Shown here in pieces: positions 34,232-42,443 of a stretch of 64,000 nt of DNA (position 1 is the first letter of the stretch; each line of letters opens with the position of its first letter). The DNA lies in assembly GCA_964550615.1 (NCBI GenBank), contig CAZKAB010000006.1, forward strand, positions 4,337 to 68,336. The letters are read 5' to 3'. The notes under the pieces were generated by a model. It was not told where the DNA came from. It did not search any database and saw only the letters and a program-made list of their open reading frames with translations. A program made the translations under genes and the position numbers. Source of the DNA: M55B144 sp964550615 (GTDB taxonomy: Bacteria > Bipolaricaulota > Bipolaricaulia > UBA7950 > UBA9294).

Positions 34232-34759
34232 TCAGGCGGACTTGGAAAACTCTTCAAGGATGCTCGCAGGCAATTCGTCGCGATTGCTCAGCTTCACGCG
34301 ATAGAGTGTCAGTTCTTGACGCAAGCGATGAACAAGCGGGTGATCGAGATGTGCGTGAACGGATATGAGAAGAGGGCAGTTGCTTGAGATGGCGCGCGCG
34401 ACCGCGGGGAGGAACAGCGGCGAAGTGATCTCCATTGGTCCAACCTCATCGATGACAACCAGCATCTCCTCCGAAATTGCTCTGTCTATTGCGGCTATGC
34501 CTACGTGCTCAAGATCGTGCTGGTTGACTTTGTAGCGACCGATCTTTGCTCCCTGCTGTTGGTGGATGTGAGCGAGGGTTCCCTCTTCACCGGTGGCGAT
34601 ATCGATCACGGCGAATCCAACGCGATGGCCGCACTTCCTGATTTCTCTGGTAATCATACCCCCAGCGGGGATGGCGAGACCTGACAAAATCTTCTCAATG
34701 AGCGTCGTCTTCCCGACGTCCGGCCGTCCCGTGACTACGATGCGCCTCTTGATCGTCAT
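34232..34759 (-). CDS. THEP1-like nucleoside-triphosphatase
   Basis: A 175-residue P-loop protein of the NTPase_1 (THEP1) family. Walker A is VVTGRPDVGKTTLIEKIL at the start, the family motif GGMITREIRKCGHRVGF follows, and Walker B is VVIDEVGPMEITSPLF. The family hydrolyses NTPs slowly and its role is unclear, possibly nucleic-acid linked. It faces the end of glyA-gcvT and is divergent from the unknown gene at 34784. Confidence 0.88.
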   Translation of the reverse strand: MTIKRRIVVTGRPDVGKTTLIEKILSGLAIPAGGMITREIRKCGHRVGFAVIDIATGEEGTLAHIHQQQGAKIGRYKVNQHDLEHVGIAAIDRAISEEMLVVIDEVGPMEITSPLFLPAVARAISSNCPLLISVHAHLDHPLVHRLRQELTLYRVKLSNRDELPASILEEFSKSA

Positions 34760-34777
34760 GTCCGCCTATTCTATCCT
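34749..34777 (+). promoter_or_regulatory. Promoter of the unknown gene and dinB
   Basis: TTGATC (34749-34754), 17 bases, TATCCT (34772-34777). The predicted start at about 34784 coincides with the GTG start codon. The -35 lies inside the beginning of the divergent NTPase gene. Confidence 0.45.
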
Positions 34778-34783
34778 AAAGCC

Positions 34784-35314
34784 GTGAACGAGAAGGAAAG
34801 GATGCTTGAAGTGGTTCTGGAGGATGTCGATCGGCACCCGGGCTCAACGCCGCTTGACGTGCGGAAGCTCGTGTCACAATGCGTCTTTGGAATGGATCAT
34901 CTCCTCTCCGACCCAACGCGTTTTGTGCTCGCTCTCAGGAGCGAATGGGAAGCGCTTGGCGATCTTCCTCCACGAGAGGCAGCAATCCAAATGATCGATC
35001 CGTGCTGTCATACGGCGAGGATTCACCTCGCCCCCTGCCGGCATCGCGGTGTGAAACTCGACGATCTCAGCCGGTTTCTCGTATCGCAGCCTCGCAGGCA
35101 CGGGGAGAAGGAGCGATTCGACCGATTGTGGGCGGTTGTCATCGCACTTGCCGATGACGGACTGATTCCGTTTTCTCCTGCGTCTCTTTCCTCTCTTGCC
35201 GCATTAACTGGCACACCTCACCACAGCGTGTCCTACGGGAAGACGGCCTATCGCGTTATACACGATATTGCGGGGCCGGAGGCGAAGCGCTGGCTCAAAG
35301 CAGCTGGAATATGA
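34784..35314 (+). CDS. Conserved-looking protein of unknown function, coupled to dinB
   Basis: A 176-residue soluble protein with no family I recognise. It is rich in conserved-looking His, Cys and Arg: GMDHLLSDPTRFV, MIDPCCHTARIHLAPCRHRG and TGTPHHSVSYGKTAYRVIHD; the Cys/His set could bind a metal. GTG at 34784 would be leaderless; ATG at 34802 (after AAGGAAAGG) is an equally possible start. Its stop overlaps the dinB start as ATGA, so a link to DNA damage tolerance is plausible but unproven. Confidence 0.7.
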   Translation: MNEKERMLEVVLEDVDRHPGSTPLDVRKLVSQCVFGMDHLLSDPTRFVLALRSEWEALGDLPPREAAIQMIDPCCHTARIHLAPCRHRGVKLDDLSRFLVSQPRRHGEKERFDRLWAVVIALADDGLIPFSPASLSSLAALTGTPHHSVSYGKTAYRVIHDIAGPEAKRWLKAAGI

Positions 35315-36408
35315 ACATGAGCGATCTCCCGCGCAAGATTGGACATCTCGACATGGATGCGTTCTTCGCCGCCGTCGAGCAACTGGACGAGCCGCGCTAC
35401 CGTGGTCGGCCGGTGATCGTCGGCGGTTTAGGTCCGCGTGGAGTCGTGTCCACCGCATCGTATGAAGCGCGCAAGTATAGGGTGGGAAGTGCCATGCCGA
35501 TGGCAAGAGCGCGCAAACTCTGCCCGCACGCGGTCTTCCTTTCGCCGAGATTCTCGCGCTACCAAGAGATTGCGCATCGAGTACGAAAGATCCTCCACGA
35601 ATACACGTCACTAGTCGAGACGGTATCCATCGACGAGGCGTTCTTCGATCTCACCGAAAGTGAAGGCGCGTTCGGTCCGGCGGAAGAGATCATCGTCGAG
35701 ATCAAGAGGCAAGTGAAGATGCAAACCAGTCTAACTTGTTCGGTCGGTCTTGCTCCCAACCGCTTTCTCGCCAAGCTTGCATCCGAGTTGGAAAAGCCTG
35801 ACGGGTTGGTAATCATCGCGCCTGAGCGGGCGCAATCGATCCTTGACCCGCTCCCGGTTCGCATGATATGGGGTGTCGGCAAGGTGACCGAGCGACGTTT
35901 GCATGGCCTGGGTATCAGTTCTGTCTGCGATCTCCGCCGCGCCCCACTCGACCTGTTGGTGCGCGAATTCGGCACGATGGGGAAGACACTCCACCGGCTT
36001 GCGTGTGGAGAGGATGACACGTCGCTCTCCGTGGCACGAGAGGCAAGTTCGGTATCGCGCGAGATTACGTTCCCGCAGGATTTGTACGCACTCGAAGAGA
36101 TCGACCGCCTTGTACGTCGTCTCGCCCGAACGGTAGCCGTTCAGCTTCGTGAGGAAGGCTTGATCGGAAAGACGGTCCGTATAAAGATCCGTTTCCCTGA
36201 CTTTGAAACGATAACCCGCCAAGCAAGTATCAGCGTGGGGACGGATTCCACTCGTATCGTGGAGGAGATGGCCGTAGATCTGCTCCGCAGACGCGTAGAC
36301 CTGGAAGAACGTGGCGTACGGTTAATTGGGGTGGGAGTGGGACGGCTCAGCAAGTCCGTTGTGAGGCAGCTCTCGCTGTTTGACGAATGCGGTGTAGGCC
36401 ACGCATGA
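35311..36408 (+). CDS. dinB: DNA polymerase IV (Y-family)
   Basis: A 365-residue translesion polymerase. Catalytic motifs are HLDMDAFFAAVE (near residue 12) and VSIDEAFFDLT (near residue 106); the helix-hairpin-helix WGVGKVTERRLHGLGI and little-finger domain follow. The C-terminus has QLSLFD, a beta-clamp binding motif. ATG at 35311 overlaps the upstream stop by 4 bases. I see no LexA-like box upstream. Confidence 0.95.
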   Translation: MNMSDLPRKIGHLDMDAFFAAVEQLDEPRYRGRPVIVGGLGPRGVVSTASYEARKYRVGSAMPMARARKLCPHAVFLSPRFSRYQEIAHRVRKILHEYTSLVETVSIDEAFFDLTESEGAFGPAEEIIVEIKRQVKMQTSLTCSVGLAPNRFLAKLASELEKPDGLVIIAPERAQSILDPLPVRMIWGVGKVTERRLHGLGISSVCDLRRAPLDLLVREFGTMGKTLHRLACGEDDTSLSVAREASSVSREITFPQDLYALEEIDRLVRRLARTVAVQLREEGLIGKTVRIKIRFPDFETITRQASISVGTDSTRIVEEMAVDLLRRRVDLEERGVRLIGVGVGRLSKSVVRQLSLFDECGVGHA

Positions 36409-36530
36409 TCATGGCTTGAAAGACATAGGCCAACGCCCGGCGTGAGATGGACATCGGGCACTAACCCAGGGGAAGGATTTGATTGCGTCGTCGGTGCGCG
36501 TTTGGTAGCCTCACCGATGAGGTGATGTAA

Positions 36531-37652
36531 GTGGCTGTTGCACGGAGATATCTTGTTGTTCTGATCCTATTTGCGTCTGTTGGTGTAATGGCGGCGGGAG
36601 CGATACCCCTGTGCGATTACCGTTCTCCGAACGCGGATATTTACAACCTGGGGATAAGTTTCGCATACCACTACTACAACGACCCATACGGTTTGTCCCA
36701 GCGTGACATCGATGAAGGGCAGTTGCTCATCGACTACTCGCGCCGTGTCGACACGCCCGATTTTGGATTCGATATCTCCGTGAACAACAACATGCAGATC
36801 TCTACCGTTGCTCTGTCGTCGTTTCTCATTACTGCCGACGGGAATCTGAAGCGTTACTTCTCTCCTGATGAGCCATACTTCGGTCTGGCCGGCGTGAGCG
36901 GCAAGACCGGCTCGTCTTACGAGACGATCGGGGTGTCTGTGAAGCTGGGGGTTGGATACGGTAGATTTACCGACGTATCGCCTCTGTCCAAGGCGATCGA
37001 GATCGACAGCTACCTATTCGACCGAGGCACGATCACCGCGCATCTCGAGCGGATCGATCTCGAAGCGTTGGCGCATGAGATAGACAACATAAAGACCTAC
37101 GATTCTGTCACATCCCTCCTCGGAGTCTTGCAGGACATCGTCGAAGGTTCCGGGGTTGCAAAGACGGGAGGGTTGGATGCGCTTGACACATACGGAATCG
37201 CTCAAATCGTGCAGGACGACAGCCATCCCCGGTATTGCGGAGGCAGCGCAAGCGTCGGTCTCGGCTATGAACTGCTCGATCCAATGAATGAGCAGAACGA
37301 TCTCCTTGCGACGGCATCATTCGACTATGCGTTCACAACCACACCGAAGATCCAGTTCTTGATCAACGGCACATTCTCGGGAGCCTACGATTTCATGCGT
37401 ACGAATCAGATCAATGTCAATGCAAGCTACGACTATCTAGTGACAAGCTTCCTCGATCTGTCGTTCGTATACGCATTCTCGCGCGAAACCTGGGACGCTG
37501 TCCCGACAGACAAACACGAACTCACGATCGACGTAACGTTCACGCCGGTGAAGGGCGCGAACATCGTGCTGTCAATGAACTGCGCTCACGAGCCGTACTT
37601 CCTGGAGTGGAAGAAGAACATCACGTTTGAGATCGGGATGAAGCTTCTGTAG
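36531..37652 (+). CDS. Exported beta-barrel-like outer membrane protein
   Basis: A 373-residue protein. A signal peptide (RRYLVVLILFASVGVMAAGA) is followed by long amphipathic strands rich in Tyr, Phe and Asp (YNLGISFAYHYYNDPYG, LLATASFDYAFTTTPKIQFL, VNASYDYLVTSFLDLSFVYA), ending in FEIGMKLL. This pattern suits an outer-membrane barrel and supports a diderm cell. GTG at 36531 follows GAGGTGAT. No family is recognised. It converges on the Nudix gene with a 32-base overlap. Confidence 0.7.
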   Translation: MAVARRYLVVLILFASVGVMAAGAIPLCDYRSPNADIYNLGISFAYHYYNDPYGLSQRDIDEGQLLIDYSRRVDTPDFGFDISVNNNMQISTVALSSFLITADGNLKRYFSPDEPYFGLAGVSGKTGSSYETIGVSVKLGVGYGRFTDVSPLSKAIEIDSYLFDRGTITAHLERIDLEALAHEIDNIKTYDSVTSLLGVLQDIVEGSGVAKTGGLDALDTYGIAQIVQDDSHPRYCGGSASVGLGYELLDPMNEQNDLLATASFDYAFTTTPKIQFLINGTFSGAYDFMRTNQINVNASYDYLVTSFLDLSFVYAFSRETWDAVPTDKHELTIDVTFTPVKGANIVLSMNCAHEPYFLEWKKNITFEIGMKLL

Positions 37653-38274
37653 CGACCGCGGCCACTACTTGCCGCATCAGGCCGTCCGCTACGAGATCGA
37701 CCGCCCGCTTCAGCGGGAAGAAGTGGGCCTCTGAGATCTCATCAGGATCGGGATTGACCTGTCCGGTAACAGACACTCGGTAGAAGAACATGATCCAGTG
37801 CAGCAAGCTCGTGTCGCCCAGCTTTGCCTCAACGGTGATGAGCGATTCGACTTGACCTTTGACTCGCAGTTCCTCACGTATCTCACGCAACAGGCCGCTT
37901 TGCGGATCCTCTCCGAAGCGGAGGAACCCGCCTGGGAGAGACCACCTCCCCTTGATCAAACCGCGGCTGCCTTTCACCAACAGAATCTCTCCCCTCTCGA
38001 TGACGATCCCCTCCACCACCACACGTGGCATGCTCGCGTGTATTGCCTGTTGCAGCAACGGTGACGCGTTGTCACAGGAGGCCAACTCATCCTTTCCCGG
38101 CCACTGATGTGGGAACCTCGTGAGGCGCGGGACACAGAATAAGACCGGCTCGTTCGCGGCCAGGCGGCCGATGTCATCGAACCCAAAAGAAATCTCCTCG
38201 CGGTTGGGAAGGTCCAGCGTCCCATCGCGATCGATCACAAACACCCTGCCGTCGCTCTCTAAGTAGTAGCGCAT
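37621..38274 (-). CDS. Nudix hydrolase
   Basis: A 217-residue protein. The Nudix box is GGFLRFGEDPQSGLLREIRE then EL (about residues 120-142), with the key REIREEL glutamates. The N-terminal half (to about residue 90) is an extra domain with CVPRLTRFPHQWPGKDE, as in NADH-pyrophosphatase-like or DUF4743-type members, but no zinc cysteines are seen. ATG at 38274 follows GGAGAGGAGGAGGA. Substrate is not predictable. Confidence 0.85.
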   Translation of the reverse strand: MRYYLESDGRVFVIDRDGTLDLPNREEISFGFDDIGRLAANEPVLFCVPRLTRFPHQWPGKDELASCDNASPLLQQAIHASMPRVVVEGIVIERGEILLVKGSRGLIKGRWSLPGGFLRFGEDPQSGLLREIREELRVKGQVESLITVEAKLGDTSLLHWIMFFYRVSVTGQVNPDPDEISEAHFFPLKRAVDLVADGLMRQVVAAVATEASSRSQT

Positions 38275-38326
38275 GCGTCCTCCTCCTCTCCGGTATTGTA
38301 CGCGCATGAGTTCAAGCTTTCCGCCC

Positions 38327-38355
38327 TTGCAGGCTTTCCGCCGGACGGGGATAAT
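38327..38355 (+). promoter_or_regulatory. Promoter of nfnA-nfnB and following genes
   Basis: TTGCAG (38327-38332), 17 bases, GATAAT (38350-38355). Predicted start near 38362, about 42 bases before the nfnA GTG; GAGGAGG lies in this leader. Confidence 0.6.
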
Positions 38356-38403
38356 TCACTGAATGACCAAACAGCGATTCTGTCTTGTGAGGAGGCCCAT
38401 AGC

Positions 38404-39246
38404 GTGTACAAGATTCTAGGCAAGCGGACCCTCGGTCCGCAGATTCGTGAGTATGTGATCGAGGCACCAGAGGTGGCTCGAGTCGCCAAACCCGGGCAAT
38501 TCGTTGTTATCCGCCTTCACGAACAAGGGGAGCGTATCCCCCTTACTGTGGTGGATACCGATCGAGAGAGCGGCGGAGTAACGATTGTTGTGCAGGAGGT
38601 AGGCAAGAGCACGCGCGAGATGGGCGATCATTTCGAGTCAGGTGATACGATTCTCGATTTTGCCGGCCCCCTCGGTGTTGCCTCTGAGATTGAGAATTAT
38701 GGAACCGTAATCTGCGTTGGCGGCGGTCTGGGGATTGCGCCGCTGTATCCGATCGCGCGCGCGCTGAAGGAAGCGGGCAACACGGTGATCGGTATTGTCG
38801 GTGCCCGGAGCGAAGATCTCTTGTTCTACATCGACCGGATGGATGCGGTCTGCGACGAATTGATCGTCATGACCGACGACGGTTCGGCGGGGCGCAAGGG
38901 GTTCGTCAGTGAGCCGTTGCGCGAGATCCTGTCGTCGGGACGCAAGATTGGGCGGGTGTGGGCGATCGGGCCGGCGATCATGATGAAGGTCAGCGCCCAA
39001 GTAACGCGCGAATTTAACATCCCAACAGTCGTAAGCCTCAACTCGGTCATGATCGACGGCACGGGCATGTGCGGCGGATGTCGTGTGGAGATTGGTGATG
39101 AGGCGAAGTTTGCCTGTGTAGATGGGCCGGAATTCGACGGACATCGGGTGAACTTCGACCTCCTCATGTCCCGCCAGCGATTCTACCACGACGAAGAGGC
39201 GTGCGCCCTCGATCGTTATCTGAAGAGCGAAGGTAAGAAGGAATAA
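38404..39246 (+). CDS. nfnA: NADH-dependent ferredoxin:NADP+ oxidoreductase subunit A
   Basis: A 280-residue FAD/NAD-binding protein of the ferredoxin-NADP reductase family: VAKPGQFVVIRLHEQGERIPLTV (FAD), CVGGGLGIAPLYPIARAL (NAD), and a C-terminal [2Fe-2S] motif in DGTGMCGGCRVEIG plus a later Cys. With the next gene it forms NfnAB, which couples reduced ferredoxin and NADH to NADPH by electron bifurcation. GTG at 38404 follows GAGGAGG; homology begins there. SudB-type sulfide dehydrogenase is the main alternative. Confidence 0.88.
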   Translation: MYKILGKRTLGPQIREYVIEAPEVARVAKPGQFVVIRLHEQGERIPLTVVDTDRESGGVTIVVQEVGKSTREMGDHFESGDTILDFAGPLGVASEIENYGTVICVGGGLGIAPLYPIARALKEAGNTVIGIVGARSEDLLFYIDRMDAVCDELIVMTDDGSAGRKGFVSEPLREILSSGRKIGRVWAIGPAIMMKVSAQVTREFNIPTVVSLNSVMIDGTGMCGGCRVEIGDEAKFACVDGPEFDGHRVNFDLLMSRQRFYHDEEACALDRYLKSEGKKE

Positions 39247-39257
39247 GGAGCTTTTGC

Positions 39258-40655
39258 ATGAGCCTACAGAAGCAAACGCCGATGAGACAGCAGCCTCCGC
39301 AGGCCCGCATCCACAACTTCGATGAGGTGCCGCTCGGCTACAGCGAGAACGAGGCAATCGTCGAAGCAGAACGGTGCCTCCAGTGCCCAACCGCACCGTG
39401 CGTGGAAGGATGCCCGGTGAACGTGGACATTCCACGGTTTATCGAACACGTCAAGAACAGTCGTTTCGCCGAGGCAATCGCGGCGATAAAGGACACCAAC
39501 AGCCTTCCGGCTGTCTGCGGTCGTGTATGCCCGCAGGAGACCCAGTGTCAGGGCGTGTGCACGCTCGGTCGACGATTCGATCCGGTAGCGATAGGAAAAC
39601 TTGAGAGATTCTGCGCCGATTGGGAATCGGAACATACCGCCCCCAAAGCAAGCGTTCCCGAGAAGAACGGTCAGCGTGTAGCCGTGATCGGCGCCGGTCC
39701 TGCCGGATTGACTGCTGCCGGCGATCTGCGCAAGCGCGGCTATGATGTAGTCGTGTTCGAGCTGTTGCACGTTGCCGGAGGCGTCCTCATGTACGGGATC
39801 CCCGAGTTTCGTCTCCCAAAACAGATCGTGCAACGTGAGATATCGGCGTTGAAGGAGATGGGTGTAGAGATCCACGTAAACAAGGTAGTGGGCCAGATCT
39901 ATTCGGTCGACGATCTATTGGGGAGCGGTTATGACGCTGTGTTCATCGGAACCGGCGCCGGTCTCCCGCGCTTCCTTGGAGTGCCGGGAGAGAACCTGAA
40001 CGGAGTCTACTCGGCGAACGAGTTTCTCACCCGCACCAACCTGATGCGCGCGTTCCGCTTCCCTGAGTACGATACCCCAATCAGGATCGGCAAGCGAGTC
40101 ATCACAGTCGGCGGAGGGAATGTGGCGATGGATTCGGCGCGCACCGCTCTGCGGCTGGGGGCGGAAGAATCGATCATTGTCTATCGCCGAAGCGCCGAGG
40201 AACTGCCGGCACGCGAGGAAGAAGTCGAACATGCAAGGGAAGAGGGAATCGACTTCCAGCTTCTCACGAACCCGCTCCGATTCTTGGAGAAAGACGGCGC
40301 TGTTGCGGGGGCTGAATGCATCCGTATGGAACTTGGCGAGCCGGACGAATCCGGAAGGCGACGACCGGTTCCGATTGAAGGGTCTGAATTCGTCATCGAT
40401 GTTGACACGGTTGTGATCGCGATCGGAAATGGACCCCATCCACTTGTGCCCAGGACAACGAAAGGACTCGATCTCAATCGTCGCGGGAACATCGTAGCTG
40501 ATTCCGAGACCGGGAGTACGAGCAAAGAGGGCGTGTTTGCGGGTGGCGACATTGTTACCGGGGCGGCGACTGTCATTGAGGCGATGGGAGCGGGAAAGCG
40601 TGCCGCCGCAGCGATCGACCGGTACCTGCAGAGCAAGGAGAAACGGACGGAATGA
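39258..40655 (+). CDS. nfnB: NADH-dependent ferredoxin:NADP+ oxidoreductase subunit B (GltD-like)
   Basis: A 465-residue flavoprotein. N-terminal iron-sulfur motifs are AERCLQCPTAPCVEGCPVN and CGRVCPQETQCQGVC; FAD binding is VAVIGAGPAGLTAAGDL, and NADPH binding VITVGGGNVAMDSARTA. It matches the NfnB or glutamate-synthase small-subunit family; with nfnA 11 bases upstream and no large glutamate synthase subunit nearby, NfnB is the better call. Its stop overlaps the racemase start by 4 bases. Confidence 0.9.
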   Translation: MSLQKQTPMRQQPPQARIHNFDEVPLGYSENEAIVEAERCLQCPTAPCVEGCPVNVDIPRFIEHVKNSRFAEAIAAIKDTNSLPAVCGRVCPQETQCQGVCTLGRRFDPVAIGKLERFCADWESEHTAPKASVPEKNGQRVAVIGAGPAGLTAAGDLRKRGYDVVVFELLHVAGGVLMYGIPEFRLPKQIVQREISALKEMGVEIHVNKVVGQIYSVDDLLGSGYDAVFIGTGAGLPRFLGVPGENLNGVYSANEFLTRTNLMRAFRFPEYDTPIRIGKRVITVGGGNVAMDSARTALRLGAEESIIVYRRSAEELPAREEEVEHAREEGIDFQLLTNPLRFLEKDGAVAGAECIRMELGEPDESGRRRPVPIEGSEFVIDVDTVVIAIGNGPHPLVPRTTKGLDLNRRGNIVADSETGSTSKEGVFAGGDIVTGAATVIEAMGAGKRAAAAIDRYLQSKEKRTE

Positions 40656-41344
40656 ACGAGCCAGTTGTGGGGATCCTTGGCGGGATGGGGCCGGAGGCGA
40701 CGATAGATCTGTTTCGTCGTATCGTCGCGACCACGCCGGCGATGAAGGACCAGGACCACATCCATATTATCGTCGAGAACAACCCAAAGATTCCCGATCG
40801 CACGGCCGCGATTCTCGCCGGTGGGGAGAGTCCGCTTCCGTTGTTGATTGACGGGGCAAGGCGTCTGGAACAAGCCGGAGCGGGATGTATCATCATTCCG
40901 TGTAATACCGCCCACTACTGGCTCGAAGCTTTGCGTCGTGCGGTTTCGATCCCAATTCTGGACATGATCGGGGAGACTGTCACCCGGATTACAGAAGATC
41001 TCCCAAGATCGACTACGGTCGGCCTCCTTGCTACGACGGGAACGATCAAAACTAAGCTCTACCAAACTGCACTTCGTGGGCACGGGATAGAGACACTTGT
41101 GCCGGATGAAGCGGGTGAAACCGCAATCATGGAAGCGATCTACCTCATCAAGGCAGGTAGGCATGCCGTTGACAACACAGTCATTGCCGTTGCTAGCCAG
41201 CTTCGGGCGCGCGGAGCGGAGGGAATCATTGCAGGATGCACGGAGCTTTCGCTCGTGATCGACGGCGCAAGTGCAGCATGTCCGGTCTTCGATCCGCTCT
41301 CGATAATCGCCGAGCGTGCGGTGGCATGGGCGGGCGAGAGGTAA
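40652..41344 (+). CDS. Aspartate/glutamate racemase-family protein
   Basis: A 230-residue cofactor-independent amino acid racemase. The two catalytic cysteines are in IIIPCNTAHYW (near residue 85) and IAGCTELSLV (near 194), and the start has VGILGGMGPEATIDLF. Aspartate or another amino acid could be the substrate. It is coupled to nfnB by ATGA and followed by a peptidase, suggesting use of D-amino acids or D-containing peptides. Confidence 0.9.
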   Translation: MNEPVVGILGGMGPEATIDLFRRIVATTPAMKDQDHIHIIVENNPKIPDRTAAILAGGESPLPLLIDGARRLEQAGAGCIIIPCNTAHYWLEALRRAVSIPILDMIGETVTRITEDLPRSTTVGLLATTGTIKTKLYQTALRGHGIETLVPDEAGETAIMEAIYLIKAGRHAVDNTVIAVASQLRARGAEGIIAGCTELSLVIDGASAACPVFDPLSIIAERAVAWAGER

Positions 41345-41363
41345 GAACAGAGGGGCCAAGGCG

Positions 41364-42443
41364 ATGTCTTACGTTCTGCGAGAATGCGGCATCACGATTG
41401 GGCGGCTGACGCCCGGAGAGACGAACAGTCTCACCGATGTCCCAGGCGTACTCGTCGGACATGCGACCGTGGTTGCCGGTGAATCGGTCCGCACCGGCGT
41501 CACGGCGATCCGCCCTCATCCAGGCAACCTTCACCAGGAGAAGGTGAAGGCCGCGGCGGTGACGTTGAACGGCTTCGGTAAGCCGGTGGGGTTGCCTCAG
41601 ATCAATGAACTCGGCACGATCGAGGTTCCGATTGTTATCACCAACACACTAAGCGTAGGAACGGCGGCCGACGCCCTCGTATCATGGTCTCTCGCGCAAG
41701 ATGAAACACACGATCAACCGATAACGTCGCTCAACCCAGTGGTGGCTGAGTGCAACGACTTGTATCTGAACGACATTCGGTCCCGGGTAGTCGGCGCTGC
41801 CGACATCCTTCACGCGATTGAGACAGCCACATCCGATCCGGTGGCCGAGGGCTGCTGCGGCGCCGGGACCGGGATGTCGGCGTTCGAGTTCAAGAGCGGG
41901 ATCGGGAGCGCTTCACGCCTCGTTGAGCTCGACGAAGAATCCTACACCGTTGGCGTTCTTTCTGTTCCCAACTTCGGTTACCGCGAGGAACTGATCCTCG
42001 ACGGCGTTCGCATCGGCGAGAGGCTGCGCGAGTACGAGCGCGGACCTCGTGAGGAAGAAGCGGGATCGATCGTCATCATTCTTGCCACCGATCTTCCGCT
42101 TTCTCATCGCCAGCTCACGCGGATAGCTAAGCGAGCGTGGCTGGGTATCGCCCGCACAGGCGGTACGTGTCACCACGGAAGCGGAGAGTTCGTCATCGCG
42201 TTCAGCACGGCGAATCGCGGCCCATCAGATCGACACCGAACGTTCGTGGACGAGCGCCGCCTGATCGACTCGCACGGCGCTATTGACAATGTCTTTCAGG
42301 CCGTGATTGAGTCGGTGGAGGAATCGATACACTGCGCCTTGTTCTCAGCGCGAACCACCATAGGAAGGGATGGTCATCGCCGCGCGGCCCTGCCGATCGC
42401 TAAGATTCTTCCTCTCTTCAGTGCCGATAAGTCTTTCAGCTAG
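41364..42443 (+). CDS. P1 family (DmpA-like) aminopeptidase
   Basis: About 359 residues of the self-processing P1 peptidase family, which includes D-aminopeptidase DmpA and beta-peptidyl aminopeptidases. Marks: NSLTDVPGVLVGHATV, GLPQINELGTIEVPIVITNT, EGCCGAGTGMSAFEFKSGIG and the likely cleavage and nucleophile region CHHGSGEFVIAFSTAN. ATG at 41364 matches the family start. Its end overlaps AOR by 8 bases on the opposite strand. Confidence 0.88.
   Translation: MSYVLRECGITIGRLTPGETNSLTDVPGVLVGHATVVAGESVRTGVTAIRPHPGNLHQEKVKAAAVTLNGFGKPVGLPQINELGTIEVPIVITNTLSVGTAADALVSWSLAQDETHDQPITSLNPVVAECNDLYLNDIRSRVVGAADILHAIETATSDPVAEGCCGAGTGMSAFEFKSGIGSASRLVELDEESYTVGVLSVPNFGYREELILDGVRIGERLREYERGPREEEAGSIVIILATDLPLSHRQLTRIAKRAWLGIARTGGTCHHGSGEFVIAFSTANRGPSDRHRTFVDERRLIDSHGAIDNVFQAVIESVEESIHCALFSARTTIGRDGHRRAALPIAKILPLFSADKSFS

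Noticed and set aside
36447..36471. Terminator after dinB from GCCCG and CGGGC
   Set aside because: The stem is only 5 bp and lacks a T-run.
40181..41359. 392-residue frame on the minus strand
   Set aside because: It is antisense to nfnB and the racemase, which have clear homology; its sequence is Arg/Ser/Pro-rich shadow translation.
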